Shown here: positions 36,206 through 43,618 of the stretch, piece after piece
Layout of the letters: every line of letters starts with the position of its first letter
Position numbering within the stretch: position 1 is the stretch's first letter
NCBI RefSeq assembly: GCF_022484225.1
Contig: NZ_JAKVLT010000001.1
Span: 1,302,001-1,366,000 of the forward strand
Direction: 5' to 3'
DNA from: Pseudoramibacter sp.
GTDB lineage: Bacteria > Bacillota > Clostridia > Eubacteriales > Eubacteriaceae
Length of the DNA: 64,000 nucleotides
Position numbers and translations under genes: made by a program
Notes under the pieces: generated by a model
Told to the model about the DNA's origin: nothing
What the model saw: the letters and a program-made list of their open reading frames with translations, nothing else
The model's database searches: none

Positions 36206-36237
36206 CGGGCAGGCAAATGAGCCTGCCTGTTTTTTTC
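36206..36237 (+). terminator. Terminator or attenuator between scfA and scfB
   Basis: A 7-bp perfect stem GGCAGGC/GCCTGCC with an AAATGA loop is followed by a run of seven to eight T residues. Read-through would feed scfB, so the peptide gene is probably expressed above its enzyme. Confidence 0.75.
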
Positions 36238-36251
36238 TGAAAGAAAATCAC

Positions 36252-37634
36252 ATGAAAAATACACATTCTCAAATTCATAAATTTTATCTCAACGATCACT
36301 ATATCGTGCTGGACGTGGCGAGTGAATCGTTAATGAGTGTCGATAAAATGACCTACGACATTCTCGACGATTTTCATCTCAAGTCCGACGAAGAAACACT
36401 GGCCAAATGGCAGCAGACTTACCCAAAAAACGAAGTTGAAGAAGTCATTGCCGAACTGCACGAACTGGAAAAGCAGGGCATGCTTTACGTACCGGATGAT
36501 TATGATCCCATGGTTTATAAGAATTACGACCTGATTAAATCCATGTGTCTCAACGTGGCCCACGACTGCAATTTAAGATGCAAATACTGTTTTGCTTCTC
36601 AGGGCGATTTTAACGGCAAGCGCGACGTGATGCCCTACGAAGTCGGCAAAAAGGCATTGGACTTTCTCGTGGCTCAGTCGAAGAACCGCCACAATCTAGA
36701 AGTGGATTTCTTCGGGGGCGAACCGATGATGAATTTCGATGTGGTCAAGCGCCTCGTGGCATACGGCCGAAGCCTGGAAGAACCACACAACAAAAAATTC
36801 AAGTTCACGATGACCACAAACGGCATGCTTTTGAACGACGAAAACATGAAATGGATCGATGAAAACATGGGCAACGTCGTGTTGAGTTTGGACGGCCGGA
36901 AGGAAGTCAATGACCGGATGCGCCCCACAGTCTCGGGAAAAGGATCTTACGACATTATCTTCAACCACATCAAAAAGATGTGCGATATTCGTGAAGAAAG
37001 CGGCAAGGAATATTATGTCCGGGGCACCTATACCAAATATAATCTAGACTTTGGCCGTGATGTAGAAGACATGGCCCGCCGCGGATTTAAGAGCATTTCA
37101 GTGGAACCGGTGGTGACTGATCCGTCAAAACCCTACGCGATTCTGGAAGAAGACGTGGAGGCCATTAAGAAAGAATACGACCGTCTGGCCATCGCCTATC
37201 TGAATCAGGAAGATGAGGGGCTTGATTATCTCTTTTATCATTTTATGGTCGATTTGAACGGCGGCCCCTGTGTGTACAAACGTCTTTCAGGCTGCGGCGC
37301 CGGAAGAGACTACGTTGCAGTGACGCCAAAGGGCAATATTTATCCGTGCCACCAGTTTGTGGGACAGCCGGAATTTATCATGGGCAATGTGGATGAAGGC
37401 ATCACCAAACCGGAAATCAAGGATAAGTTTATGGAAGCCGGTCTTTTGAACAAGCCGTCCTGCCGGGACTGCTGGTGCCGTTATTTCTGCGGCGGCGGCT
37501 GCCATGCCAATGCCTGGAATTTCAATCACACGGTCATGAAACCCTACGAAGTGTCCTGTGAAATCGAACGACACCGGGTTGAAAATGCCCTGATGATTAA
37601 AATTGTACAGGACGAACGCCGGTCTGCAGATTGA
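36252..37634 (+). CDS. scfB: SCIFF radical SAM maturase (SPASM protein)
   Basis: ScfB modifies the SCIFF peptide encoded just upstream, forming a thioether crosslink. The 460-residue chain has an N-terminal peptide-recognition (RRE-like) region, the radical SAM motif CNLRCKYCFASQG (CX3CX2C), the DFFGGEPMMNF segment, and a C-terminal cysteine-rich SPASM region for extra iron-sulfur clusters (GCGAGRDYVAVTPKGNIYPCHQFVGQ, CRDCWCRYFCGGGCHANAWNF). The pairing with scfA makes the assignment specific. It is followed by the promoter of a non-coding RNA. Confidence 0.95.
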   Translation: MKNTHSQIHKFYLNDHYIVLDVASESLMSVDKMTYDILDDFHLKSDEETLAKWQQTYPKNEVEEVIAELHELEKQGMLYVPDDYDPMVYKNYDLIKSMCLNVAHDCNLRCKYCFASQGDFNGKRDVMPYEVGKKALDFLVAQSKNRHNLEVDFFGGEPMMNFDVVKRLVAYGRSLEEPHNKKFKFTMTTNGMLLNDENMKWIDENMGNVVLSLDGRKEVNDRMRPTVSGKGSYDIIFNHIKKMCDIREESGKEYYVRGTYTKYNLDFGRDVEDMARRGFKSISVEPVVTDPSKPYAILEEDVEAIKKEYDRLAIAYLNQEDEGLDYLFYHFMVDLNGGPCVYKRLSGCGAGRDYVAVTPKGNIYPCHQFVGQPEFIMGNVDEGITKPEIKDKFMEAGLLNKPSCRDCWCRYFCGGGCHANAWNFNHTVMKPYEVSCEIERHRVENALMIKIVQDERRSAD

Positions 37635-37659
37635 CAGAGATCTTGATATTTTTTATAAT
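37631..37659 (+). promoter_or_regulatory. Consensus promoter of the structured RNA
   Basis: A perfect TTGACA (37631-37636), a 17-bp spacer and a perfect TATAAT (37654-37659) predict transcription from about 37666. The -35 box overlaps the scfB stop. Confidence 0.92.
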
Positions 37660-37665
37660 GAAAGA

Positions 37666-37896
37666 TGTTCCGAGCTGTGGTTGAAAGTCGAGGCCAGTCG
37701 CAGGCAAAACGATCCACGTAAGGTATTCAACAATAAAATAATCGATCATGGTGCGGCCTAGATGTAAGTCCAGCCGGTGAGAACCGAGAGAAGGAAAAGT
37801 GAGATGATATCAGGCAAAACTTCCAGCTGGCGGGTGTGGGGGCAAAGACCAGGTCAGTCGGAACAATAGGATTCATTTTTAATGAATCCTTTTTTA
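37666..37896 (+). ncRNA. Structured non-coding RNA, about 230 nt (possibly raiA-motif type)
   Basis: From the predicted start, GTTCCGAGCTG (37667-37677) can pair with CAGTCGGAAC (37855-37864), closing a domain of about 200 nt. Inside, GTGGTTG and CGATCCAC can form a second helix, and CCGGTGAGAACCG and other short stems are seen. A perfect 10-bp terminator hairpin (37868-37890) with a T-run ends the unit. No coding frame with a ribosome site exists on the plus strand. It is not RNase P, tmRNA, SRP RNA or a riboswitch class that I recognise. Size, strong promoter and conserved-looking GAAAGTCGAGGC and CCACGTAA words resemble the raiA motif of Firmicutes, but that name is a guess from memory. 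Confidence 0.8.
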
Positions 37897-37912
37897 GTGA
37901 AAAGGGAGCCAG

Positions 37913-38359
37913 ATGATTTACACAGCACTCACAAAGAAGGCCATGAATCTGATGTACGAGGTGCATAAAAATCAGCGGGATAAAGGAAATGTGCCCTATG
38001 TCTTTCATCCCTGGCATGTGGCGGAACAGATGCGGGATGAGATTTCTGCAGCCGCTGCACTGCTTCACGATGTGTGTGAAGACGGAGACGTGCGTTTGGC
38101 AGATTTAAGACAAATGGGCTTTCCGGAAGCTGTTGTTAAAGCCGTTGACCTCTTGACGCGCCGTCCGGGACAGACGTATTCGGCATATATAGAAAAGCTG
38201 GAAGATGATCCTGTGGCGCGGCAGGTCAAAATTGCCGATCTCATTCACAATCAGGATCTCAGCCGTCTGTCAAAGACAGACAGTGAAAAGACGCTGAAAC
38301 GGCAGCAAAAATACGCGAAAGCCTTAACTTATTTAAAACAGTATAAAAGCGCCGAATGA
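37913..38359 (+). CDS. HD-domain hydrolase related to the RelA/SpoT hydrolase domain
   Basis: A 148-residue protein that is little more than an HD domain. The metal residues are in VFHPWHVAEQM, AALLHDVCEDGDV (HD pair plus ED) and VKIADLIHNQDL, the same order as in the (p)ppGpp hydrolase domain of SpoT. No synthetase, TGS or ACT domain is present. It may therefore be a small alarmone hydrolase or another nucleotide phosphohydrolase; the substrate is not proven. It starts 17 bp after the terminator of the structured RNA and may be reached by read-through. Confidence 0.8.
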   Translation: MIYTALTKKAMNLMYEVHKNQRDKGNVPYVFHPWHVAEQMRDEISAAAALLHDVCEDGDVRLADLRQMGFPEAVVKAVDLLTRRPGQTYSAYIEKLEDDPVARQVKIADLIHNQDLSRLSKTDSEKTLKRQQKYAKALTYLKQYKSAE

Positions 38360-38363
38360 AACG

Positions 38364-38408
38364 GTCTGCTTTGCCGAGGGCATATCCCGGCAGGGCAGGC
38401 CTTATTTT
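38364..38408 (+). terminator. Terminator after the HD hydrolase gene
   Basis: A two-part stem (GTCTGC/GCAGGC outside, TGCCGAGGG/CCCGGCA inside) leads to TTATTTTTTT. It touches the 3' end of the converging lysR gene. Confidence 0.6.
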
Positions 38409-39277
38409 TTTGCTTTTATATTTTTTTCGAAGAGCGCAAATAAATTAAAAGCATTTTGCGAGATCGGGGCATTTTTCCGGCGCACCAGCTGAAGTTTGGA
38501 AGTCAGGCGCGGCGCGTCGACTGAAACCGCAGTTAAATGGGGAAAAGAAGCGGCAACGGAGCGGGGAACGAGGGCAGCGCCGAGACCTGCAGAAGCCCAC
38601 TGCAGAGTGGTTCTGGCGTCTTCATTGACACAGACAATGTTCGGTTTGAGATCGCGGTCCTGAAAAAGCAGGCGGATTTCCTGTTCCCATCTTCGGTAAA
38701 TGATGAGCGGCAGCTGGGCGAGCTGTTGAATTGCAAGAGAAGTTTCACCGAGAGGTGCTTTCTCGGCAGAGAAAACGGCGGCAAAAGGATCTTCTCTCAA
38801 GGTCAGGGTTTCAAGGCCTCTGCTGTGATAAGGGGTTCTGATCACGGCAAGTTCGATCTGGCCGTTTTCAAGCAGGGTCAGCAGATCAAAGGTGTTGCGC
38901 TCGGTGACTTTGAAAATAACGCCGGGAAAATGCTGGTGAAAAGTCCGGATGACCTTAAAGAATTCCGGCGATGCACAGGACGATATGAGGCCGATATGAA
39001 CCGAACCCTGTTTGCCGTACCGCAGGTTCTGCATTTCTTCTTCAGTGGTCTTTGCCATGGATAAAATCTGAACGGCGTGGCGGTAGAGGACGCGGCCGGC
39101 TTCGGTCAGCGTGATGTGACGGGCGCCCCGCTCAAAAAGGGTCACGCCGCATTCGGTTTCAAGCAGTTTGATCTGAGTCGAAAGGGGCGGCTGGGAAAGA
39201 TGCAGTTTTCGTGCGGCTTCGGAGATCGTGCCGTTTTCCACAACAGCCGTAAAATAATGAAGCTGTCTGAGATCCAT
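38402..39277 (-). CDS. LysR-family transcriptional regulator
   Basis: A 291-residue LysR regulator. The N-terminal winged helix reads LRQLHYFTAVVENGTISEAARKLHLSQPPLSTQIKLLE, and the substrate-binding domain follows from about residue 92 (HIGLISSCASPEFFKVIRTFHQHFPGV). This subtype resembles CynR/BenM-like regulators, but the inducer is unknown. It is divergent from the two ABC exporter genes, with a perfect palindrome in the 103-bp gap, so it probably controls them. A GGAGGAACA site precedes the ATG. Confidence 0.9.
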   Translation of the reverse strand: MDLRQLHYFTAVVENGTISEAARKLHLSQPPLSTQIKLLETECGVTLFERGARHITLTEAGRVLYRHAVQILSMAKTTEEEMQNLRYGKQGSVHIGLISSCASPEFFKVIRTFHQHFPGVIFKVTERNTFDLLTLLENGQIELAVIRTPYHSRGLETLTLREDPFAAVFSAEKAPLGETSLAIQQLAQLPLIIYRRWEQEIRLLFQDRDLKPNIVCVNEDARTTLQWASAGLGAALVPRSVAASFPHLTAVSVDAPRLTSKLQLVRRKNAPISQNAFNLFALFEKNIKAKK

Positions 39278-39288
39278 TGTTCCTCCAA

Positions 39289-39305
39289 ATATATTTAAAA
39301 TATAT
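39289..39305. promoter_or_regulatory. Candidate LysR operator (17-bp palindrome)
   Basis: ATATATTT-A-AAATATAT is a perfect 8-1-8 palindrome containing the T-N11-A form of LysR sites. It lies 12 bp upstream of the lysR start and 76 bp before the divergent exporter genes. Low sequence complexity (A+T only) weakens the call. Confidence 0.5.
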
Positions 39306-39380
39306 GGTTATTAAATCATTCAATATTATTCATATAGTTATTTTCATGATATCATAAATGCGAAGAAGGAAGGAGGCCCC

Positions 39381-41132
39381 ATGAAAAAATTATTTGAATA
39401 TTTAAAAGATTACAGGCGCGATGCCGTGATGGCGCCGACGTTTAAGCTGTTGGAAGCTTTTTTTGATTTACTGGTGCCGCTGGTGGTGGCGAAGATCATC
39501 GATGTGGGGATTGCCCAGAACAACCATCCCTATATTTACAAGATGGTGGGTTTGATGTTCATCCTGGCAGGCGCTGGACTGGCCAGCAGTATCACAGCGC
39601 AATTTTTTGCCGCGCGCTCCAGCGTCGGCTGCGTGACCGATATGCGCCAGGGACTGTTTGACCACATTCAGAAGTTTTCCTACAGCGAACTGGATCAAGT
39701 CGGAACGGATACGTTAATTACACGTTTGACCAGCGATATGCAGCAGGTGCAGAACGGCCTGAACATGGCGCTGAGGCTGCTTTTAAGAAGCCCGATCATC
39801 GTGCTGGGGTCGATGGTGATGGCCTTTACCATCGATGTCAAATGTGCCCTCGTTTTTGTCGTGGCCATTCCGATTTTGAGCCTTGTGGTGTTTCTCATCA
39901 TGCGCACTTCTATTCCGATGTTCCGGAATCTTCAGAAAAAATTGGATATCCTTTTGGGCAATACTCGGGAAAATCTCACCGGGGTTCGTGTGGTGCGCGC
40001 CTTTGGACGCGAAGGAGATGCGGTCAGAGAATTTGATCAGAACAACAGCGACATGACCCGCTATGCTGAAAGGGTTGGCCGTTTGTCGGCGCTGCTCAAT
40101 CCGCTGACCTACGCCATTGTAAATATGGCGACGATCGTCCTGATTCAGGTCGGGGCGCTTCGGGTTAACCTTGGCGTCATTCAGCAGGGACAGGTCGTGG
40201 CACTGTACAATTACATGGCCCAGATGATCATCGAACTCATCAAATTTGCGCAGTTGTTGGTGCTCATCAACCGCTCCATCGCCTGTGCAGAACGGATACA
40301 GGGCGTCTTTGACATCCAGCCGAGCATGGCCTTCCCGGATAAAAAGGAATCTGTTTTTAAAAATCCGCAGTCAGATACGGCGGTTGTTTTCGATCATGTG
40401 ACCTTTACCTACGAAAGCGGCGGGGCTCCGGCCTTGGAAGATATCAGTTTTCAAGTGAAGAAAGGTCAGACGATTGGCATTATCGGCGGCACCGGATCGG
40501 GAAAATCCACATTGGTGAATCTTATTCCGCGGTTTTACGATGCGACTGAAGGTAAAGTCAGTGTCTTCGGCCAGAACGTGCGGGATTATCCCGAAGGAAA
40601 ACTCAACGCGCAGATTGGCTATGTGCCGCAGCGGGTCACCTTGTTTCAGGGTTCGGTTTCGGATAATTTAAGCTGGGGGAAAGAAAATGCCAGCGAAGCT
40701 GAAATGAATCAGGCCTTGGCGACGGCTCAGGTGAAAGATGTCATAGATCAGAAAGCAGGCGGCCTGAAGTTTAAGCTTCAGCAAAACGGCCGGAATCTTT
40801 CAGGCGGGCAGCGCCAGCGGCTGACCATTGCCCGGGCGCTTGTGAGAAATCCTGAAATTCTCATCATGGACGACAGCGCCAGTGCCCTCGATTTTGCGAC
40901 CGATGCGGCACTGCGCCGCGCCATTCATCAGCTGCATCACAACATGACGGTCTTTATCGTGTCTCAGCGGACGGCCAGTGTCATGGATGCCGATCAGATT
41001 TTGGTGCTCGATGAAGGCAAATTGGTCGGTCAGGGCACCCACGATGAACTGCTGGCTCAAAACCGCATTTATCAGGAAATTTATTATTCTCAGTTTCCCA
41101 AGGAAGAACAGACAGGGGGTGAAGAAGCATGA
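39381..41132 (+). CDS. ABC exporter half-transporter with degenerate ATP site (subunit 1)
   Basis: A 583-residue half-transporter: six membrane segments in the first 310 residues, then an ATPase domain with Walker A GGTGSGKST and signature LSGGQRQRL. After Walker B the catalytic glutamate is replaced by aspartate (LIMDDSASALD). This is the pattern of the first subunit of heterodimeric exporters such as TM287/TM288 and BmrCD. It overlaps the second subunit gene by 4 bp (ATGA). The substrate, lipid, peptide or drug, is unknown; the divergent LysR gene suggests inducible expression. Confidence 0.92.
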   Translation: MKKLFEYLKDYRRDAVMAPTFKLLEAFFDLLVPLVVAKIIDVGIAQNNHPYIYKMVGLMFILAGAGLASSITAQFFAARSSVGCVTDMRQGLFDHIQKFSYSELDQVGTDTLITRLTSDMQQVQNGLNMALRLLLRSPIIVLGSMVMAFTIDVKCALVFVVAIPILSLVVFLIMRTSIPMFRNLQKKLDILLGNTRENLTGVRVVRAFGREGDAVREFDQNNSDMTRYAERVGRLSALLNPLTYAIVNMATIVLIQVGALRVNLGVIQQGQVVALYNYMAQMIIELIKFAQLLVLINRSIACAERIQGVFDIQPSMAFPDKKESVFKNPQSDTAVVFDHVTFTYESGGAPALEDISFQVKKGQTIGIIGGTGSGKSTLVNLIPRFYDATEGKVSVFGQNVRDYPEGKLNAQIGYVPQRVTLFQGSVSDNLSWGKENASEAEMNQALATAQVKDVIDQKAGGLKFKLQQNGRNLSGGQRQRLTIARALVRNPEILIMDDSASALDFATDAALRRAIHQLHHNMTVFIVSQRTASVMDADQILVLDEGKLVGQGTHDELLAQNRIYQEIYYSQFPKEEQTGGEEA

Positions 41133-42901
41133 AAAAAATGAAGATGGATCAACAGAGCAAAAAAACCCTGAAAGAAGTGCTGGGCTATGTCTTTAACTAC
41201 AAGGGACTGTTAATCATTTCTCTGGCGACAGCAGCGTTAAGCGTCGTGCTTCAGCTTTACGTTCCCATTTTGTTCGGCAGAATGATTGACGGCATTGTAG
41301 GCAAGGGGCACGTTCAATTTACCCTGATTGGGAAGATCGGCATCCGCATCGCAGTGGCGATTATTATCGCAAGTGTGGCGACCTGGATCATGAACCTGGT
41401 CAATAACCGCCTGTCTTACTGGGTGGTGCGGGACCTGCGCGCCCAGGTCATCCGGAAAATACAAAATCTTTCCCTGGCTTATTTGGACAATCACCCCTCC
41501 GGTGATATTGTCAGCCGGGTCATCACCGATGTGGACCAGCTTTCAGACGGGCTGCTCCTCGGGCTGACCCAGCTTTTCTCAGGCATTGTCATGATCGGCG
41601 TGACCATCGGCTTTATGATCAGCATCAACATTCCCATTACCCTTTTTGTTGTGGCCATGACGCCGGTGAGCTTTCTGGTGGCCCATTTTATCGCTTCCCG
41701 GTCTTTTACGATGTTCAGAAATGTCAGTGACACCCGGGGGCGCCAGACGGCTCTGATTGACGAACTGGTCGGCGGGGAAAAGGTGGTCAAAGCCTTCGGA
41801 TACGAAAAACGCGGCTCCGCACGGTTTGCGGTGATCAACCGTGAAATGCAGAAATTCAGCCAGAAAGCGGTTTTTTATTCGAGTCTGACAAATCCATCCA
41901 CCCGTTTTGTCAACGGCGTTATTTATGCCATTGTGGCCCTGATCGGCGCGATGATCGTACCCCATGGCGTCCTGACCATCGGCGGCTTGACAGCGCTTTT
42001 GACTTATGCCAACCAGTATATGAAGCCCTTTAACGATATTTCCAGTGTCATCACTGAATTTCAAAATGCCCTGGCCTGCGCAGACCGTGTGCTGGAACTG
42101 CTGCACACGCCGTCCCAGTCGCCGGATCCCAAGGCGGAACTGCCGGCTGCCAAGGGTGATGTAGATATTGAACATCTGTATTTCAGTTATGATCCTTCTA
42201 AAAAGCTGATTCAGGATTTCTCCCTTCAGGCAAAACCCGGTATGCACATCGCCATTGTCGGACCGACGGGATGCGGCAAAACCACGCTGATCAACCTGCT
42301 TATGCGGTTTTATGACGCAGACAGCGGCAGCATTGCTATTGACGGCTGCAATATTTACGACGTTTCCCGCCCGTCTTTGAGAAAAAATATCGGCATGGTG
42401 CTTCAGGATACGTGGCTCAAGCACGGAACGGTGCGGGAAAATATTGCCTTTGGCTGTCCAGACGCCAGCGATGAACAAATCTGGCAGGTGGCCAGAGCGG
42501 CGCACTGTGAACCATTTATCCGCCAGATGTCCAAAGGACTGGATACCGTGATTGATGACGGCGATCTCAGCCAGGGGCAGAAACAGCTGCTCTGCATTGC
42601 CCGCGTTATGCTCATTGACCCGCCGATGCTGATTCTCGACGAAGCCACGTCAAATATCGACACCCGTACGGAACTTCGGGTGCAGGCAGCTTTTGACAAG
42701 ATGATGGCCGGCAAGACCAGTTTTGTGGTGGCGCACCGGCTATCAACGGTGCGCAGCGCAGATCTGATTCTTGTCATGCGGGACGGTCAGATCATTGAAA
42801 CGGGCACCCATCAGAGTCTGCTTCATCAAAATGGCTTTTACGCAAAACTTTATAATTCCCAGTTTGTTTTGAGCAGTCCGTCTGAACAGGCGGCAGAATA
42901 A
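41129..42901 (+). CDS. ABC exporter half-transporter with canonical ATP site (subunit 2)
   Basis: The 590-residue partner of the preceding gene. After a six-helix membrane domain the ATPase has Walker A GPTGCGKTT, a normal catalytic glutamate (LILDEATSNID), but a changed signature LSQGQKQ in place of LSGGQ. Thus one composite ATP site (Walker of subunit 2 with signature of subunit 1) is canonical and the other is degenerate, exactly as in TM288-type exporters. Translation is coupled by the ATGA overlap. Together they form one heterodimeric exporter. Confidence 0.92.
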   Translation: MKKMKMDQQSKKTLKEVLGYVFNYKGLLIISLATAALSVVLQLYVPILFGRMIDGIVGKGHVQFTLIGKIGIRIAVAIIIASVATWIMNLVNNRLSYWVVRDLRAQVIRKIQNLSLAYLDNHPSGDIVSRVITDVDQLSDGLLLGLTQLFSGIVMIGVTIGFMISINIPITLFVVAMTPVSFLVAHFIASRSFTMFRNVSDTRGRQTALIDELVGGEKVVKAFGYEKRGSARFAVINREMQKFSQKAVFYSSLTNPSTRFVNGVIYAIVALIGAMIVPHGVLTIGGLTALLTYANQYMKPFNDISSVITEFQNALACADRVLELLHTPSQSPDPKAELPAAKGDVDIEHLYFSYDPSKKLIQDFSLQAKPGMHIAIVGPTGCGKTTLINLLMRFYDADSGSIAIDGCNIYDVSRPSLRKNIGMVLQDTWLKHGTVRENIAFGCPDASDEQIWQVARAAHCEPFIRQMSKGLDTVIDDGDLSQGQKQLLCIARVMLIDPPMLILDEATSNIDTRTELRVQAAFDKMMAGKTSFVVAHRLSTVRSADLILVMRDGQIIETGTHQSLLHQNGFYAKLYNSQFVLSSPSEQAAE

Positions 42902-42918
42902 AAGGTATCAGGTCAAAC

Positions 42919-43035
42919 AGGTCAGATGGGGAAAATCGGCGGCGAACTGACCTTTATAAAAGAGTGTGGATTGAGTCTTTCATTTGGCTTATGGGAAAGG
43001 CATAATAAAATCAGCAACAAAGAAGGAGAGACTCA
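42919..43035 (+). other. Leader with paired elements before the ECF S-component gene
   Basis: AGGTCAG (42919-42925) can pair with CTGACCT (42947-42953), and TGAGTCT (42972-42978) with AGACTCA (43029-43035). The last arm touches the AAGGAG ribosome site, so folding could limit translation. A second AGGTCA copy at 42910 could compete for the first helix. No known riboswitch was recognised. Confidence 0.4.
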
Positions 43036-43037
43036 GC

Positions 43038-43580
43038 ATGAGAAACGAAAAATTACACAATCTGGTCATCGCAGCGGTTTTTATTGCCCTGACATACGTT
43101 TTTACTTTTATCAATGTGCGGCTTCCCATTGCCGCGAACGGCGGCCTGGTCCATCTGGGAAACATCCCGCTGTTTATCGGCGCGATTGTTTTTGGAAAAC
43201 GCGTCGGCGGACTGGCCGGCGGCGTCGGCATGGGATTGTTTGACCTCATGGGCGGCTGGACCGCCTGGGCGCCCTTTACCTTTGTGATCTGCGGGCTGAT
43301 GGGTGTCGTTGTCGGCGTGATCTGCGAAAATCACCACGATTATCTGCACTATGTGCTGGCGCTTCTGGCTGCCTGTGCCATTAAAATTGTCGGTTATTAT
43401 ATCGCCGAAGGGATCATTTACGGCAATTGGGTTGCGCCGGTAAGCTCGATCCCGGGCAATTTGGTTCAGGTCGGTTTAGGCGCCGTTGTGACCCTGGCAG
43501 TGGTCAACCGTCTTTATGTTCTGGCCCAGCATATGGGACTTGTTCACCGTCATGCCGAAACCCATCATGCAGCAGCATGA
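43038..43580 (+). CDS. ECF transporter S component, vitamin type
   Basis: A 180-residue membrane protein with about six hydrophobic segments, matching substrate-binding S components of energy-coupling factor importers (AAVFIALTYVFTFINVRL, GNIPLFIGAIVFGKRVGGLAGGVGMGLFDL, and a C-terminal VQVGLGAVVTLAV). The energizing EcfA and EcfT proteins are not encoded nearby, so it should share a general ECF module. The vitamin cannot be named from sequence. ATG 43038 has an AAGGAGAG site; a longer frame from 42984 lacks one. The tail is rich in histidine. Confidence 0.8.
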   Translation: MRNEKLHNLVIAAVFIALTYVFTFINVRLPIAANGGLVHLGNIPLFIGAIVFGKRVGGLAGGVGMGLFDLMGGWTAWAPFTFVICGLMGVVVGVICENHHDYLHYVLALLAACAIKIVGYYIAEGIIYGNWVAPVSSIPGNLVQVGLGAVVTLAVVNRLYVLAQHMGLVHRHAETHHAAA

Positions 43581-43591
43581 GGTGATTCAAC

Positions 43592-43618
43592 AAAAAAAGC
43601 CGCATAGCGGCTTTTTTT
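43592..43618. terminator. Bidirectional terminator between the S component and RACo-like gene
   Basis: A-run, GCCGC-ATA-GCGGC hairpin, T-run; it can end both converging genes. Confidence 0.88.

Noticed and set aside
37666..37864. Reading the structured RNA as RNase P RNA, tmRNA, 6S or a cobalamin riboswitch
   Set aside because: Their universally conserved blocks are not found, and the terminal helix and length do not match these classes.
37727..38068. A 113-codon minus-strand frame over the structured RNA and the HD gene
   Set aside because: It overlaps the RNA gene and the HD coding region, has no recognisable domain, and runs against the strong promoter.
42926..43243. A 105-codon plus-strand frame at the ECF S-component start
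   Set aside because: It is out of frame with the S component, which has the ribosome site and membrane-protein pattern; this is a shadow frame.
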